The notes beneath the pieces are model-generated. The model worked only from the letters and a program-made list of their open reading frames with translations. It ran no database searches and was not told the origin of the DNA. This document shows, one piece after another, positions 1 to 7,057 of a stretch of DNA of 29,345 nt. Source of the stretch: CAYSLC01 sp964431545 (GTDB lineage Bacteria > Desulfobacterota > Desulfobacteria > Desulfobacterales > JAABSP01); contig CAYSLC010000042.1 in the NCBI GenBank assembly GCA_964431545.1, forward strand, positions 1-29,345, in the 5' to 3' direction. The position numbers and the translations under genes are program-made. How positions within the stretch are numbered: the first letter of the stretch is position 1; each line of letters starts with the position of its first letter.

Positions 1-336
1 AGCCTGGATCGTGTGGGAGACGTGCACCGCGCGCGTGGAGATTTGGTCAAGGCGCTGAGTTCGTATGAGGAGAGCCTTGAAGTCAGACGCGGTCTGTTGT
101 CTCGGGACCCGGATCGAACGGAATGGCGATATGATTTGGCGGTTTCGTATTACAGACTGGGGCAGACCCGGGAGAATGCCTCGAAACCGGACGAGGCGTT
201 GAATCAATACAGGATGGCCCTGACCCAACTGGAACCTTTGGTTCGCGACCACCCGGATGTGGCGGATTGGAAACGCGCGTTTACCATATGCACCGATGCC
301 GTCCAACGCCTCGAGGTGGAGGAAACCGGTGAGTAG
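1..336 (+). CDS. TPR-repeat protein, C-terminal fragment (5' end outside window)
   Basis: The reading frame is open from the first base and ends with TAG at 334-336, so only about 111 C-terminal residues are visible. They hold TPR-like helical pairs, with the typical pattern of small residues and aromatic positions (GDVHRARGDLVKALSSYEES, then a second unit with AVSYYRLGQ and DEALNQYRMAL). TPRs are protein-protein interaction scaffolds, so the function depends on the missing N-terminal part. Repeats with this spacing often occur at the end of large signalling or conflict proteins (kinase, NACHT or caspase-like heads), but nothing here shows which. GC content (about 58% over the first 300 bases by hand count) is clearly lower than in the genes that follow. 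The next gene starts inside its last codons, so the two may be co-transcribed. A GTG at 13 could be read as a start but is most likely internal. Confidence 0.8.
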   Translation, partial: SLDRVGDVHRARGDLVKALSSYEESLEVRRGLLSRDPDRTEWRYDLAVSYYRLGQTRENASKPDEALNQYRMALTQLEPLVRDHPDVADWKRAFTICTDAVQRLEVEETGE

Positions 337-922
337 ACGGTTCATTTCAAGAACAGAAATTCGCATCCCAACCGAGGAAGAATGCGCCGACCTCATCCAC
401 CAGATGGCGATGCTCGAGCACATCATCGACCACTCCCGTCTCGTCTGCCGGGTGGCCCTGATCCTCACCGACCATCTCCGGGCCCTGCGCCACGATCTGG
501 ACCGGGACCTGGTCCTAGCATCGGCTCTCCTTCACGACATCACCAAGACCCGGAGCTTCACCACGGGGGAGAACCATGCGCGGAGCGGTGGGGAGTACCT
601 GCGGGACCTGGGCTATCCCGAAGTGGGGGAGATCGTGGGCCAGCACGTGTGTCTCCATTGTTTCGAGCCCTCGGGCCCCCCCACCGAGGCGGAGATCGTC
701 AACTACGCGGACAAGCGGGTGATCCACGACCGGCTGGCCTCCCTGGCCGACCGGATGGCCTACATCCTGGAGCGGTACGGCACCGACCCGGACCGGCGGC
801 GGCGGATCCGGTGGCTCTGGGACGAGACCGTCCGGATCGAGTCGAAGCTCTTCCGGGATCTCTCCTTCGCGCCGGAGGCCATCGGGGGGTTTCTCGAAGA
901 GAAAGGTTCCGGGGAGGAGTGA
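329..922 (+). CDS. HD-domain phosphohydrolase
   Basis: A 197-residue soluble protein of the HD metal-dependent phosphohydrolase superfamily. The metal-binding signature is visible: His35 (DHSRLV), His69-Asp70 (ALLHDITKTRSF) and Asp127 (NYADKR), with additional histidines at 83, 106 and 110. The surrounding pattern (DLGYPEVGEIVGQH) is typical of small HDIG-like hydrolases. The substrate is probably a nucleotide or phosphate ester, but the sequence does not show which one. I chose GTG at 329 because GGAGG-like bases at 317-322 lie at good distance and because the homologous part begins just after it. An ATG at 257 would extend the protein through coding sequence of the TPR gene with unrelated residues. 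The chosen start overlaps the TPR gene by 8 bp, suggesting coupled translation. Confidence 0.85.
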   Translation: MSRRFISRTEIRIPTEEECADLIHQMAMLEHIIDHSRLVCRVALILTDHLRALRHDLDRDLVLASALLHDITKTRSFTTGENHARSGGEYLRDLGYPEVGEIVGQHVCLHCFEPSGPPTEAEIVNYADKRVIHDRLASLADRMAYILERYGTDPDRRRRIRWLWDETVRIESKLFRDLSFAPEAIGGFLEEKGSGEE

Positions 923-954
923 CGGGCCGCCCTTCCGGGTGACCCCCGAACAAG

Positions 955-979
955 CCGGCGGGATCGTCCGACCCGCCGG
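955..979. terminator. Hairpin between convergent genes, possible bidirectional terminator
   Basis: A perfect 8-bp inverted repeat, CCGGCGGG (955-962) and CCCGCCGG (972-979), with a 9-base loop. It lies in the 62-bp gap between the HD gene and the convergent minus-strand gene. There is no T-run on either side, so it would be a weak intrinsic terminator or a 3'-end-protecting hairpin. Confidence 0.45.
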
Positions 980-984
980 AAGCG

Positions 985-1938
985 TCAGGACGCCTCGGCG
1001 GTCTTGGAGTTGAGCAGCTCCTGGGCCTTTTTGTGCCCCAGGTAGCACGCCTCCTTCAGGTCGGCCTCGGCCTGCTTGTGGTTTCCCATCTTGTTGTAGG
1101 CGATGGCCCGGTTGTAGTAGGCGATGGCGTAGTTGGGCTTCAGGTCGATGGCGCTGTCGAAGACCTTGACCGCCTCCTCGTAGTTGCCCGCCACAAAGAG
1201 CGCCTTGCCCTTTTCCACCCGGTCCAGGGCCACGGTGCCGTGGGTGGGGGTCTTGGGGATGCTCTTGAACTCGTAGCCGCAGTGCTTGCAGACCCGGGCC
1301 TTGACCAGGACCCGCTCCGCGCACCGGGGGCAGGTCTTCATGCTCTCCAGGACCGACTGGGCCACCCGCTCCCGGATCTTCTTGTTCACCGTCACCTCGT
1401 ATTTTTCGAGGATCCGCTGCATGAAAAGCGCGAAGGGCTTCTCGTCCACCTCGTAGATCTCGATCTGGTGGTCGATCTCCTGCTGGACGATCTGCTGGTT
1501 CTCCTGGTAGTCGGGCAGGATCAGGGAGAAGTCGGCCAGAAGCTCGATGATCTGGCCGTACTTGTCGAGCTGGAGGTTCTGGATCGCCGCCGAGGCCCCG
1601 ACCTCGTTTTTGATGTTTTCGATCTTGAAATAGTCCAGGGCGTTCTTGATGAGGGTCTGGGTCCCGTTCCGGATCGTCTTCTCCAGCGTGGTGGTATCGT
1701 GCTCCTTTTTGAGCCGCCGGATCTTCTTTTCGTACTTCTCCTTGAGCCCGTGCATCTTCTCGTCGTACTCCTGCTCCACCCACCGTTTGGTCAGGATGAA
1801 GGTGATCAGCAAAGAGAAGATCGAGGATAGGATGGTGGAAATGAAGGAGACGCTCCGATTGGGGATCTGGAACGGCAGGTAGGCGGACAGGCCCACGGCC
1901 ACGGATCCCAGAGCGATCATGCTGATATAGAAGTTCAT
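985..1938 (-). CDS. Membrane-anchored coiled-coil / zinc-ribbon / TPR protein
   Basis: A 317-residue protein I do not recognise as a named family. Order of parts: two hydrophobic membrane segments (about residues 5-23 and 31-50), a highly charged probable coiled coil (about 52-85), a helical middle region (about 90-200), a zinc ribbon with Cys203-x2-Cys206-x10-Cys217-x2-Cys220, and a TPR pair (about 241-315, including GNYEEAVKVFDSAIDLKPNY and AYYNRAIAYNKMGN). The layout suggests a membrane anchor whose cytoplasmic tail binds a partner protein. The start ATG at 1938 has GGGAGGTG just upstream. It has its own promoter (perfect TATAAT at 1976-1981) and lies 132 bp downstream of uraA, so it is probably not simply part of that operon. 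The codon usage and GC look native. Function unknown. Confidence 0.85.
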   Translation of the reverse strand: MNFYISMIALGSVAVGLSAYLPFQIPNRSVSFISTILSSIFSLLITFILTKRWVEQEYDEKMHGLKEKYEKKIRRLKKEHDTTTLEKTIRNGTQTLIKNALDYFKIENIKNEVGASAAIQNLQLDKYGQIIELLADFSLILPDYQENQQIVQQEIDHQIEIYEVDEKPFALFMQRILEKYEVTVNKKIRERVAQSVLESMKTCPRCAERVLVKARVCKHCGYEFKSIPKTPTHGTVALDRVEKGKALFVAGNYEEAVKVFDSAIDLKPNYAIAYYNRAIAYNKMGNHKQAEADLKEACYLGHKKAQELLNSKTAEAS

Positions 1939-1945
1939 GGAAACA

Positions 1946-1965
1946 CCTCCCCAAGCGTTGGGAGG
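1946..1965 (-). promoter_or_regulatory. 5'-UTR hairpin that covers the ribosome binding site
   Basis: On the minus strand the leader reads CCTCCCAA, a CGC loop, then TTGGGGAGG. This forms an 8-bp stem with one bulged base. The 3' arm contains the Shine-Dalgarno sequence of the 317-residue membrane/zinc-ribbon gene, so the fold would block translation initiation. Confidence 0.5.
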
Positions 1966-1975
1966 ATTCTAAAAG

Positions 1976-2019
1976 ATTATAATTTGGGTTGCAACAGTTT
2001 TTATCGGGTTTTTATTCGG
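1976..2019 (-). promoter_or_regulatory. Promoter with consensus -10 and upstream A-tracts
   Basis: Minus strand: a perfect TATAAT at 1981-1976. No good -35 hexamer is seen at 17 bp (GATAAA is the best). Two A-tract repeats lie upstream (on the plus strand GTTTTTATCGG at 1997-2007 and GTTTTTATTCGG at 2008-2019), spaced one helical turn apart, resembling an UP element. The predicted start near 1969 would give a leader of about 30 bases. Confidence 0.5.
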
Positions 2020-2070
2020 TTACGGACGGTCCCGGGAGGGCCGCCGGCAGGGCGCCCGCCCCCCGCGGCG

Positions 2071-3333
2071 TCAGGACTCCCGGGGCCTGGGAAGGACGAG
2101 GTTGAGAAGGACCCCCAGGATGCCGGCCAGCCCGATGCCCTGGATGGTGAACTCCCCGGCGGAAAAGGACATCCCCCCGATGCCGAAGACCAGGATCAGG
2201 CCCACGATGGCCAGGTTCCGGGGGTTCATCAGGTCCTCCCCGGCCTTCACCAGGGTGTTGAGCCCCACCACCATGATGGCCCCGAAGAGCAGCAGCATGA
2301 TCCCCCCCATCACCGGGGTGGGGATGGTCTGGAGCAGGGCCCCCATCTTCTCCACGAAGGCCAGCGCCATGGCGAAGACCGCCGCCCAGGTCATGACCAC
2401 GGGGTTGAAGACCTTGATCAGGGCCACCGCGCCGGTGACCTCCGAGTAGGTGGTGTTGGGCGGCCCTCCGAGGAACGACGCCAGGGCCGTGGCCACCCCG
2501 TCGCCCATCATGGTCCGGTGGACCCCCGGATCCTCCAGGTAGTTCTTTCCGGTGATGGAGCCGATGGCCAGGACATCCCCGAAGTGTTCGATGGCCGGGG
2601 CGATGGCCACCGGCATGATGAAGAGGACCGCCTGGAGGTTCCACTCGGGCAGGACGAACTTGGGCAGGGCGATCCACGCCGCCTCCCCCACGCCCGAGAA
2701 GTCGATCAGGCCGAAGGGGATCGCGATGATGTACCCCGCCAGGATGCCCATCAGGATGGGGATCAGCCGGAGAAAACCACGGCCCAGGAGGCTCGCCAGG
2801 ACGGTGGTGGCCAACGCCGCCATGGAGATGACCATGGCGTTGACTTCCGGCACCAGGACGGCGGAGCCGTCCCCGGTCTTTCCCATGGCCAGGTTGACGG
2901 CCACCGGGGCGAGGATCAGGCCGATGACCATGATCACCGGGCCGGTGACCACCGGGGGGAGGACCCGGATCACCATCTCCGGCCCCCGCCACCGGATCAA
3001 AAGGCTCAACAGGATGTAGACCGCCCCCGCGGCCGCCAGGCCGCAGAGGGTCCCCGGGATGCCCCATTTCTCGACGCCGTAGATGATGGGCGCGATGAAG
3101 GCGAAGGAGGAGGCCAGAAAGACGGGTACCTTCCGCCGGGTGATCGCCTGGAAGGCCAGGGTTCCGGCGCCGGCGGTGAACAGGGCCACGTTGGGATCGA
3201 GACCCGTGAGCAGAGGCACCAGAACCAGGGCGCCGAAGGCCACGAAGAGCATCTGAGCCCCCACGAGGCTCTGTCCGATGGAGAACGCGCGGTGGGTGGA
3301 AGGGGAGGGGTCGGGGGGGACGGTCTCGGCCAT
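2071..3333 (-). CDS. uraA: Uracil:proton symporter (uracil permease, NCS2 family)
   Basis: A 420-residue polytopic membrane protein of the nucleobase/cation symporter-2 family. Visible family marks are the FLASSFAFI segment (about 72-80), the AIEHFGDV motif with Glu249, and GGPPNTTYSEVTGA with Glu298; these two glutamates correspond to the uracil- and proton-coupling residues of E. coli UraA. Length and hydrophobic pattern fit the usual 14 transmembrane segments. It imports uracil, which the product of the upstream upp gene converts to UMP. Start ATG 3333 is preceded by AAAGGAG. The gap to upp is 42 bp, so the two are an operon. Nearby uracil phosphoribosyltransferase makes uracil more likely than xanthine as substrate. 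Confidence 0.95.
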   Translation of the reverse strand: MAETVPPDPSPSTHRAFSIGQSLVGAQMLFVAFGALVLVPLLTGLDPNVALFTAGAGTLAFQAITRRKVPVFLASSFAFIAPIIYGVEKWGIPGTLCGLAAAGAVYILLSLLIRWRGPEMVIRVLPPVVTGPVIMVIGLILAPVAVNLAMGKTGDGSAVLVPEVNAMVISMAALATTVLASLLGRGFLRLIPILMGILAGYIIAIPFGLIDFSGVGEAAWIALPKFVLPEWNLQAVLFIMPVAIAPAIEHFGDVLAIGSITGKNYLEDPGVHRTMMGDGVATALASFLGGPPNTTYSEVTGAVALIKVFNPVVMTWAAVFAMALAFVEKMGALLQTIPTPVMGGIMLLLFGAIMVVGLNTLVKAGEDLMNPRNLAIVGLILVFGIGGMSFSAGEFTIQGIGLAGILGVLLNLVLPRPRES

Positions 3334-3375
3334 GCCGCTCCTTTCTGTCGGTTTGGGATTCCTCTCGGCGGGCGC

Positions 3376-4002
3376 CTACTTGGTTCCGAAGATCTTGTCC
3401 CCGGCATCGCCCAGGCCGGGGAGGATGTATCCGATCTCGTTGAGCTTCTCATCCACGGCGGCCACATAGACCTCCACGTCCGGATGGGTCTTCTCCAGCC
3501 GGTCGATCCCCTCCGGGGCCGCCACCAGAAAGAGCCCCTTGATGACCCGGCAGCCGGCGGCCTTGAGCAGATCGATGGTGGCCATGAGGGTCCCGCCGGT
3601 GGCCAGCATGGGGTCGAGGATCAGGGCGATCCGTTCCTCCATGTTGCCGGTCATCTTGACGTAGTACTCCACCGGTTCCAGGGTCTTTTCGTTCCGGTAG
3701 AGGCCCACCACGCTCACCTTGGCCGAGGGGATCAGGTCGAGAACCCCGTTCATCATCCCCAGGCCGGCCCGGAGGATGGGGACCACCGTGATCTTTTTGC
3801 CCTTGATCCGCGACACCTCGACGGGTCCGGCCCACCCCTCCACGGTCCGATGCTCCACCGCCAGGTCCTCGGTGGCCTCGTAGGTGAGGAGCCGGGCGAG
3901 TTCCGAGGCGAGTTCCCGAAAATCCTTGGTGGAGATGTCCTTCTTGCGCATGAGCCCCAGTTTGTGCTGGATGAGCGGATGTTTGGCGACGTGTACGGGC
4001 AA
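3376..4002 (-). CDS. upp: Uracil phosphoribosyltransferase
   Basis: A 208-residue cytoplasmic enzyme that makes UMP from uracil and PRPP (pyrimidine salvage). The PRPP-binding loop is seen at residues 127-138 (LILDPMLATGGT), and the uracil-binding C-terminus at 192-208 (YILPGLGDAGDKIFGTK). Length matches the family. The start is a TTG at 4002: it gives the standard N-terminus MPVHVAKHPLIQHKLGLMR and has AGGAG 7 bases upstream, while no ATG or GTG fits. The gene sits between a small exported protein gene (57 bp upstream) and uraA (42 bp downstream), all on the minus strand. No PyrR-type attenuator is evident in the short gap upstream. Confidence 0.97.
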   Translation of the reverse strand: MPVHVAKHPLIQHKLGLMRKKDISTKDFRELASELARLLTYEATEDLAVEHRTVEGWAGPVEVSRIKGKKITVVPILRAGLGMMNGVLDLIPSAKVSVVGLYRNEKTLEPVEYYVKMTGNMEERIALILDPMLATGGTLMATIDLLKAAGCRVIKGLFLVAAPEGIDRLEKTHPDVEVYVAAVDEKLNEIGYILPGLGDAGDKIFGTK

Positions 4003-4059
4003 GGCGGTCTCCTTTTGCGGGCGGTCGGTGTCGTGGACGCGGGCCTGTTGGGACGGGAT

Positions 4060-4371
4060 CTAGAAATATCCCAGGGGCCGGAGAAAGGTGTAATTGACGG
4101 GGCCCATGATCAGCTTCTGGTAGGCGGCGTCGGCGTTGCCCCCGTACCTCGAAAAGGGGTAGGAGAGGGCGAAGATGGTCGACCCGAGGATGGTGGCCAC
4201 GATGCCGAAGGGTCGGATCAGCAGAAAATCGAAAGCCATGGCCCCGGCGGGGCCCTCCTTTTCCTCCTCCCGGCTCTCCCCGAAGTCCTGGGCCAGGGCG
4301 GGGACCACGGGCGCCAAGGCCAGGGCGGCCGTCAGGAAAATGACGAAGATGGTCCGGAAATTGCGATGCAT
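4060..4371 (-). CDS. Small exported protein of unknown function
   Basis: A 103-residue protein. It has a clear signal peptide: basic start (MHRNFR), hydrophobic core (about 8-20) and a likely signal peptidase cut after ALA at about residue 27. A charged stretch follows (GESREEEKEG), then one hydrophobic segment (about 47-70, IRPFGIVATILGSTIFALSYPF), and a short tail ending FLRPLGYF. It is probably a periplasmic or inner-membrane small protein. I do not know a function. The start ATG 4371 has AAGGAGG six bases upstream. It is the first gene of a minus-strand run with upp and uraA and is divergent from priA. Membership in the uracil operon is suggested by the 57-bp gap but not proved. Confidence 0.75.
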   Translation of the reverse strand: MHRNFRTIFVIFLTAALALAPVVPALAQDFGESREEEKEGPAGAMAFDFLLIRPFGIVATILGSTIFALSYPFSRYGGNADAAYQKLIMGPVNYTFLRPLGYF

Positions 4372-4393
4372 GGCTGCCTCCTTGTTCGCGGCA

Positions 4394-4426
4394 AAGCCTC
4401 CCCGGGGGCGGCGCCCCGGGCGGCTT
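4394..4426. promoter_or_regulatory. Strong GC-rich hairpin in priA / small-protein divergent region
   Basis: AAGCC (4394-4398) and CCCGGGG (4401-4407) pair with CCCCGGG (4414-4420) and GGCTT (4422-4426), around a 6-base loop with a small internal mismatch. It ends 11 bases upstream of the Shine-Dalgarno sequence of the 103-residue gene on the minus strand. There is no T-run, so terminator function is unlikely. Confidence 0.45.
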
Positions 4427-4442
4427 CCGCAGTCTGAGGATA

Positions 4443-4471
4443 TTGACAGGCGGTACCTATGCTTCTAAGTA
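4443..4471 (+). promoter_or_regulatory. Possible priA promoter
   Basis: A perfect -35 hexamer TTGACA at 4443-4448. The -10 is poor: TAAGTA at 4466-4471 (17-bp spacer) or TCTAAG at 4464-4469 (15 bp). If the first is used, transcription would start at about 4478, past the ATG at 4476. Confidence 0.35.
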
Positions 4472-4475
4472 AGAG

Positions 4476-6986
4476 ATGGTGGTTTTCGTGTCAAGGAAAA
4501 AGCGTCTCCCCCGATCCGGCCCGAAAGGGCTTTCCCCTGGAGGATCCATCATCGCGTTTGACCATATCGAAGTGGCTGTGGCCCTGCCCGTGGATCGAAC
4601 CTTCACCTACGGCGTTCCGGAGATCCTCTCCGCGGACGTGGCCGTGGGCAAGCGGGTCTGGGTCCCCTTCCGGAACCGGCGGGTCGCCGGCTACGTCCTC
4701 GGTCCGGGTCGGGCCGAAGGCGGTTTCCGGCTCCTGGACGTGCTGGATGTCCTGGATGACACCCCCCTTTTCCCCCCGGAGATGGTCGACTTCTTCCGGT
4801 GGGTCGCCGACTATTATATCCACCCCCTGGGGATGGCGATCCACGGGGCCCTGCCCAAGGGGCTCAACCCCGTGGAGACGCGGACGGCCGCCGTCACCGA
4901 AACCGGGAGGGCCGCCCTCGCCCGGGAGACGCTCACCCCCCTCCAGGCGCGTCTTCTCGGACGCCTCCGCCGGGGGCCGCTCCGGCTGCGGTCCCTGAAA
5001 CGGGAATTCGGGGAGGGGGTCCCGCTGTCGCTGATCCGCCGTCTCGAAGAGAAAGGATGGGTGAAGACCGGCCGGGAGACCCGGCCGGGGTCCATCGGCG
5101 CCAAAACCGAGCGGTGGGTCACCTGGACCGGGGGAGGCCTTCCCCGGGAGGAACTCTCACCGGCCCGCCGGCGGATCCTGGCGGCCGTGGAGGCCCGGGG
5201 CGCCGTGCCGGCGCGGGCGTTGAAGGCCGAGGCCAAATCGGCCCCCGCCCTGGTCCGCCTCCTCGCCCAGGCCGGCTACCTGGCCGTCACCGAGAGGCGG
5301 GTCCACCGGGACCCCTTCGGCGAGCTGATCCGCGCGGATGTGCCGCCCGAACTGACGCGCCGTCAGGAAAAGGTGGTGGCCGAAGTGGCCGGGGCGCTCT
5401 CCGGCGGCTTCTCCGCCCACCTCCTGGTGGGGGTGACGGGCAGCGGAAAGACCGAGGTCTACATGCGCCTTTCCGCCATCACCCTGGAGATGGGCCGCGC
5501 CGTGCTGGTCCTGGTGCCGGAGATCGCCCTGATCACCCAGATGGAGCGGCGGTTCAGGGCCCGGTTCGGCGAGCGGGTGGCGGTGCTCCACAGCGGCCTG
5601 TCGGCCGGGCAGCGGTACGACCAGTGGGGCCGGATCGCCGAAGGGGCGGTCCCCATCGCCATCGGGGTGCGGTCCGCCGTCTTCGCCCCCCTCTCCCGGC
5701 CGGGCCTCATCATCGTGGACGAGGAGCACGATGCCTCCTACAAACAGGAAGGGGACCTGTTCTACAACGCCCGGGACCTGGCCGTGGTCCGGGCCCAGAA
5801 GGCCGCCTGTCCGGTGCTGCTCGGCTCCGCCACGCCGTCGGTGCAGTCCTATTACAACGTCACCACCGGCAAGTTCAACGGGCTCGCCCTCGACCGCCGG
5901 GTGGCACAGCGGCCCCTGCCGGAGATCGATGTGGTGGATCTCCGGAAAACCCGGGACAACCGGGGGGCCCGCCGGTACATCACCGAGACCCTCCAGGAGG
6001 CGATGGGCGAGGCCCTGTCCCGGGGGGAGCAGGTCCTTCTGTTTCTGAACCGGCGGGGGTTCGCCAACCTCCCGGTCTGCGCCGCCTGCGGGGAGTCCCT
6101 CCGATGCGCCCATTGCGACATCACCCTCACCTTCCACCAGCGGGTCAACGCCTACAAATGTCACTACTGCGGTTTCTCCCGGCCCTCCGCCGGCGGGTGC
6201 GGCATCTGCGGTTCCGATAAGATCAAGCTTCTGGGATTCGGCACGGAGAAGGTGGAGGGGGCGGCGTCCGCCCTCTTTCCCGAGGCCCGGACGGCCCGCA
6301 TGGATCGGGACACCACGACGCGGAAGGGGTCGATCCTCAAGCTCCTCCAGGGGGTGCGGACCGGCGAGATCGACGTGCTGGTGGGCACCCAGATGGTGGC
6401 CAAGGGGCACGATTTCCCCAACATCACCCTGGTGGGGATCATCTGCGCCGATCTCTCCCTGAGCTTTCCCGATTTCCGGGCCGGGGAGCGGACCTTCCAG
6501 CTCCTGGCCCAGGTGGCCGGACGGGCCGGCCGGGGTGACGCCCCGGGCCGGGTGATCCTCCAGACCTTCAACCCGAACCATTTCAGCATCGTCACCGCCA
6601 GGCACCAGGACTTCAAAAGCTTCTTCGATCGGGAGATCGGGTTCCGCCGGGCCCTGGCGTATCCCCCCTTCTCCCGGCTGATCCAGTTCAAGATCCGGGG
6701 CCGGGATCCCGAGACGACCCGGGACGTGGCCCGGGAGCTGGGGGAGCGGTGTCATGGGCTGAGACGGGCGGAGGACCGGGCCTTCCATGGACTGACGGTC
6801 CTCGGCCCCATCGAGGCGGCCCTGGCCAAGGTGGCGGACCACTACCGGTGGCAGATCCTTTTGAAGGGGCGGGGCTCCGGCCCCCTGCACCGGTTCGTCC
6901 GGCGGCTGATGGCCGACAACCCGGCGTTGTTCGGCCATCGCCGGGTGACGGTTTCGGTGGACGTGGACCCCTTTTTCATGTTCTAG
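4476..6986 (+). CDS. priA: Primosomal protein N' (replication restart helicase)
   Basis: About 836 residues. PriA recognises abandoned replication forks, unwinds the lagging-strand arm and loads the replicative helicase. Visible parts: N-terminal 3'-DNA-binding domain (VALPVDRTFTYGVP), Walker A at about 320 (GVTGSGKTE), Walker B DEEH at about 414 (IIVDEEHDASYKQE), and the zinc-binding insert with all eight cysteines between about 534 and 575 (CAACGESLRCAHC, KCHYC, CGICG), followed by helicase motifs IV-VI (LLGFGTEKVE, GTQMVAKGHDFPN, QVAGRAGRG). The start is uncertain. ATG 4476 gives about 24 extra residues compared with typical family N-termini and has only a weak ribosome site. A good GGAGG at 4539-4543 is followed by ATC ATC, not a normal start codon. 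Other options are GTG 4488 and GTG codons near 4572. Confidence 0.96.
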   Translation: MVVFVSRKKRLPRSGPKGLSPGGSIIAFDHIEVAVALPVDRTFTYGVPEILSADVAVGKRVWVPFRNRRVAGYVLGPGRAEGGFRLLDVLDVLDDTPLFPPEMVDFFRWVADYYIHPLGMAIHGALPKGLNPVETRTAAVTETGRAALARETLTPLQARLLGRLRRGPLRLRSLKREFGEGVPLSLIRRLEEKGWVKTGRETRPGSIGAKTERWVTWTGGGLPREELSPARRRILAAVEARGAVPARALKAEAKSAPALVRLLAQAGYLAVTERRVHRDPFGELIRADVPPELTRRQEKVVAEVAGALSGGFSAHLLVGVTGSGKTEVYMRLSAITLEMGRAVLVLVPEIALITQMERRFRARFGERVAVLHSGLSAGQRYDQWGRIAEGAVPIAIGVRSAVFAPLSRPGLIIVDEEHDASYKQEGDLFYNARDLAVVRAQKAACPVLLGSATPSVQSYYNVTTGKFNGLALDRRVAQRPLPEIDVVDLRKTRDNRGARRYITETLQEAMGEALSRGEQVLLFLNRRGFANLPVCAACGESLRCAHCDITLTFHQRVNAYKCHYCGFSRPSAGGCGICGSDKIKLLGFGTEKVEGAASALFPEARTARMDRDTTTRKGSILKLLQGVRTGEIDVLVGTQMVAKGHDFPNITLVGIICADLSLSFPDFRAGERTFQLLAQVAGRAGRGDAPGRVILQTFNPNHFSIVTARHQDFKSFFDREIGFRRALAYPPFSRLIQFKIRGRDPETTRDVARELGERCHGLRRAEDRAFHGLTVLGPIEAALAKVADHYRWQILLKGRGSGPLHRFVRRLMADNPALFGHRRVTVSVDVDPFFMF

Positions 6987-6997
6987 GGGGACGGGCG

Positions 6998-7014
6998 GGG
7001 GGCACCGGGCCCCC
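6998..7014. terminator. Short GC hairpin after priA
   Basis: GGGGGC (6998-7003), 5-base loop, GCCCCC (7009-7014), 12 bases after the priA stop. Followed by TT only, so termination strength is doubtful. Confidence 0.3.
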
Positions 7015-7057
7015 TTCCCGGCTCGGACCCCATCAGAAGAAAGAACAGGATCGACCC

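Noticed and set aside
1984..4437. 817-residue open frame on the plus strand
   Set aside because: It lies opposite uraA, upp and the small exported protein, and its translation is low-complexity Gly/Asp/His/Arg, as expected for the shadow of GC-rich genes.
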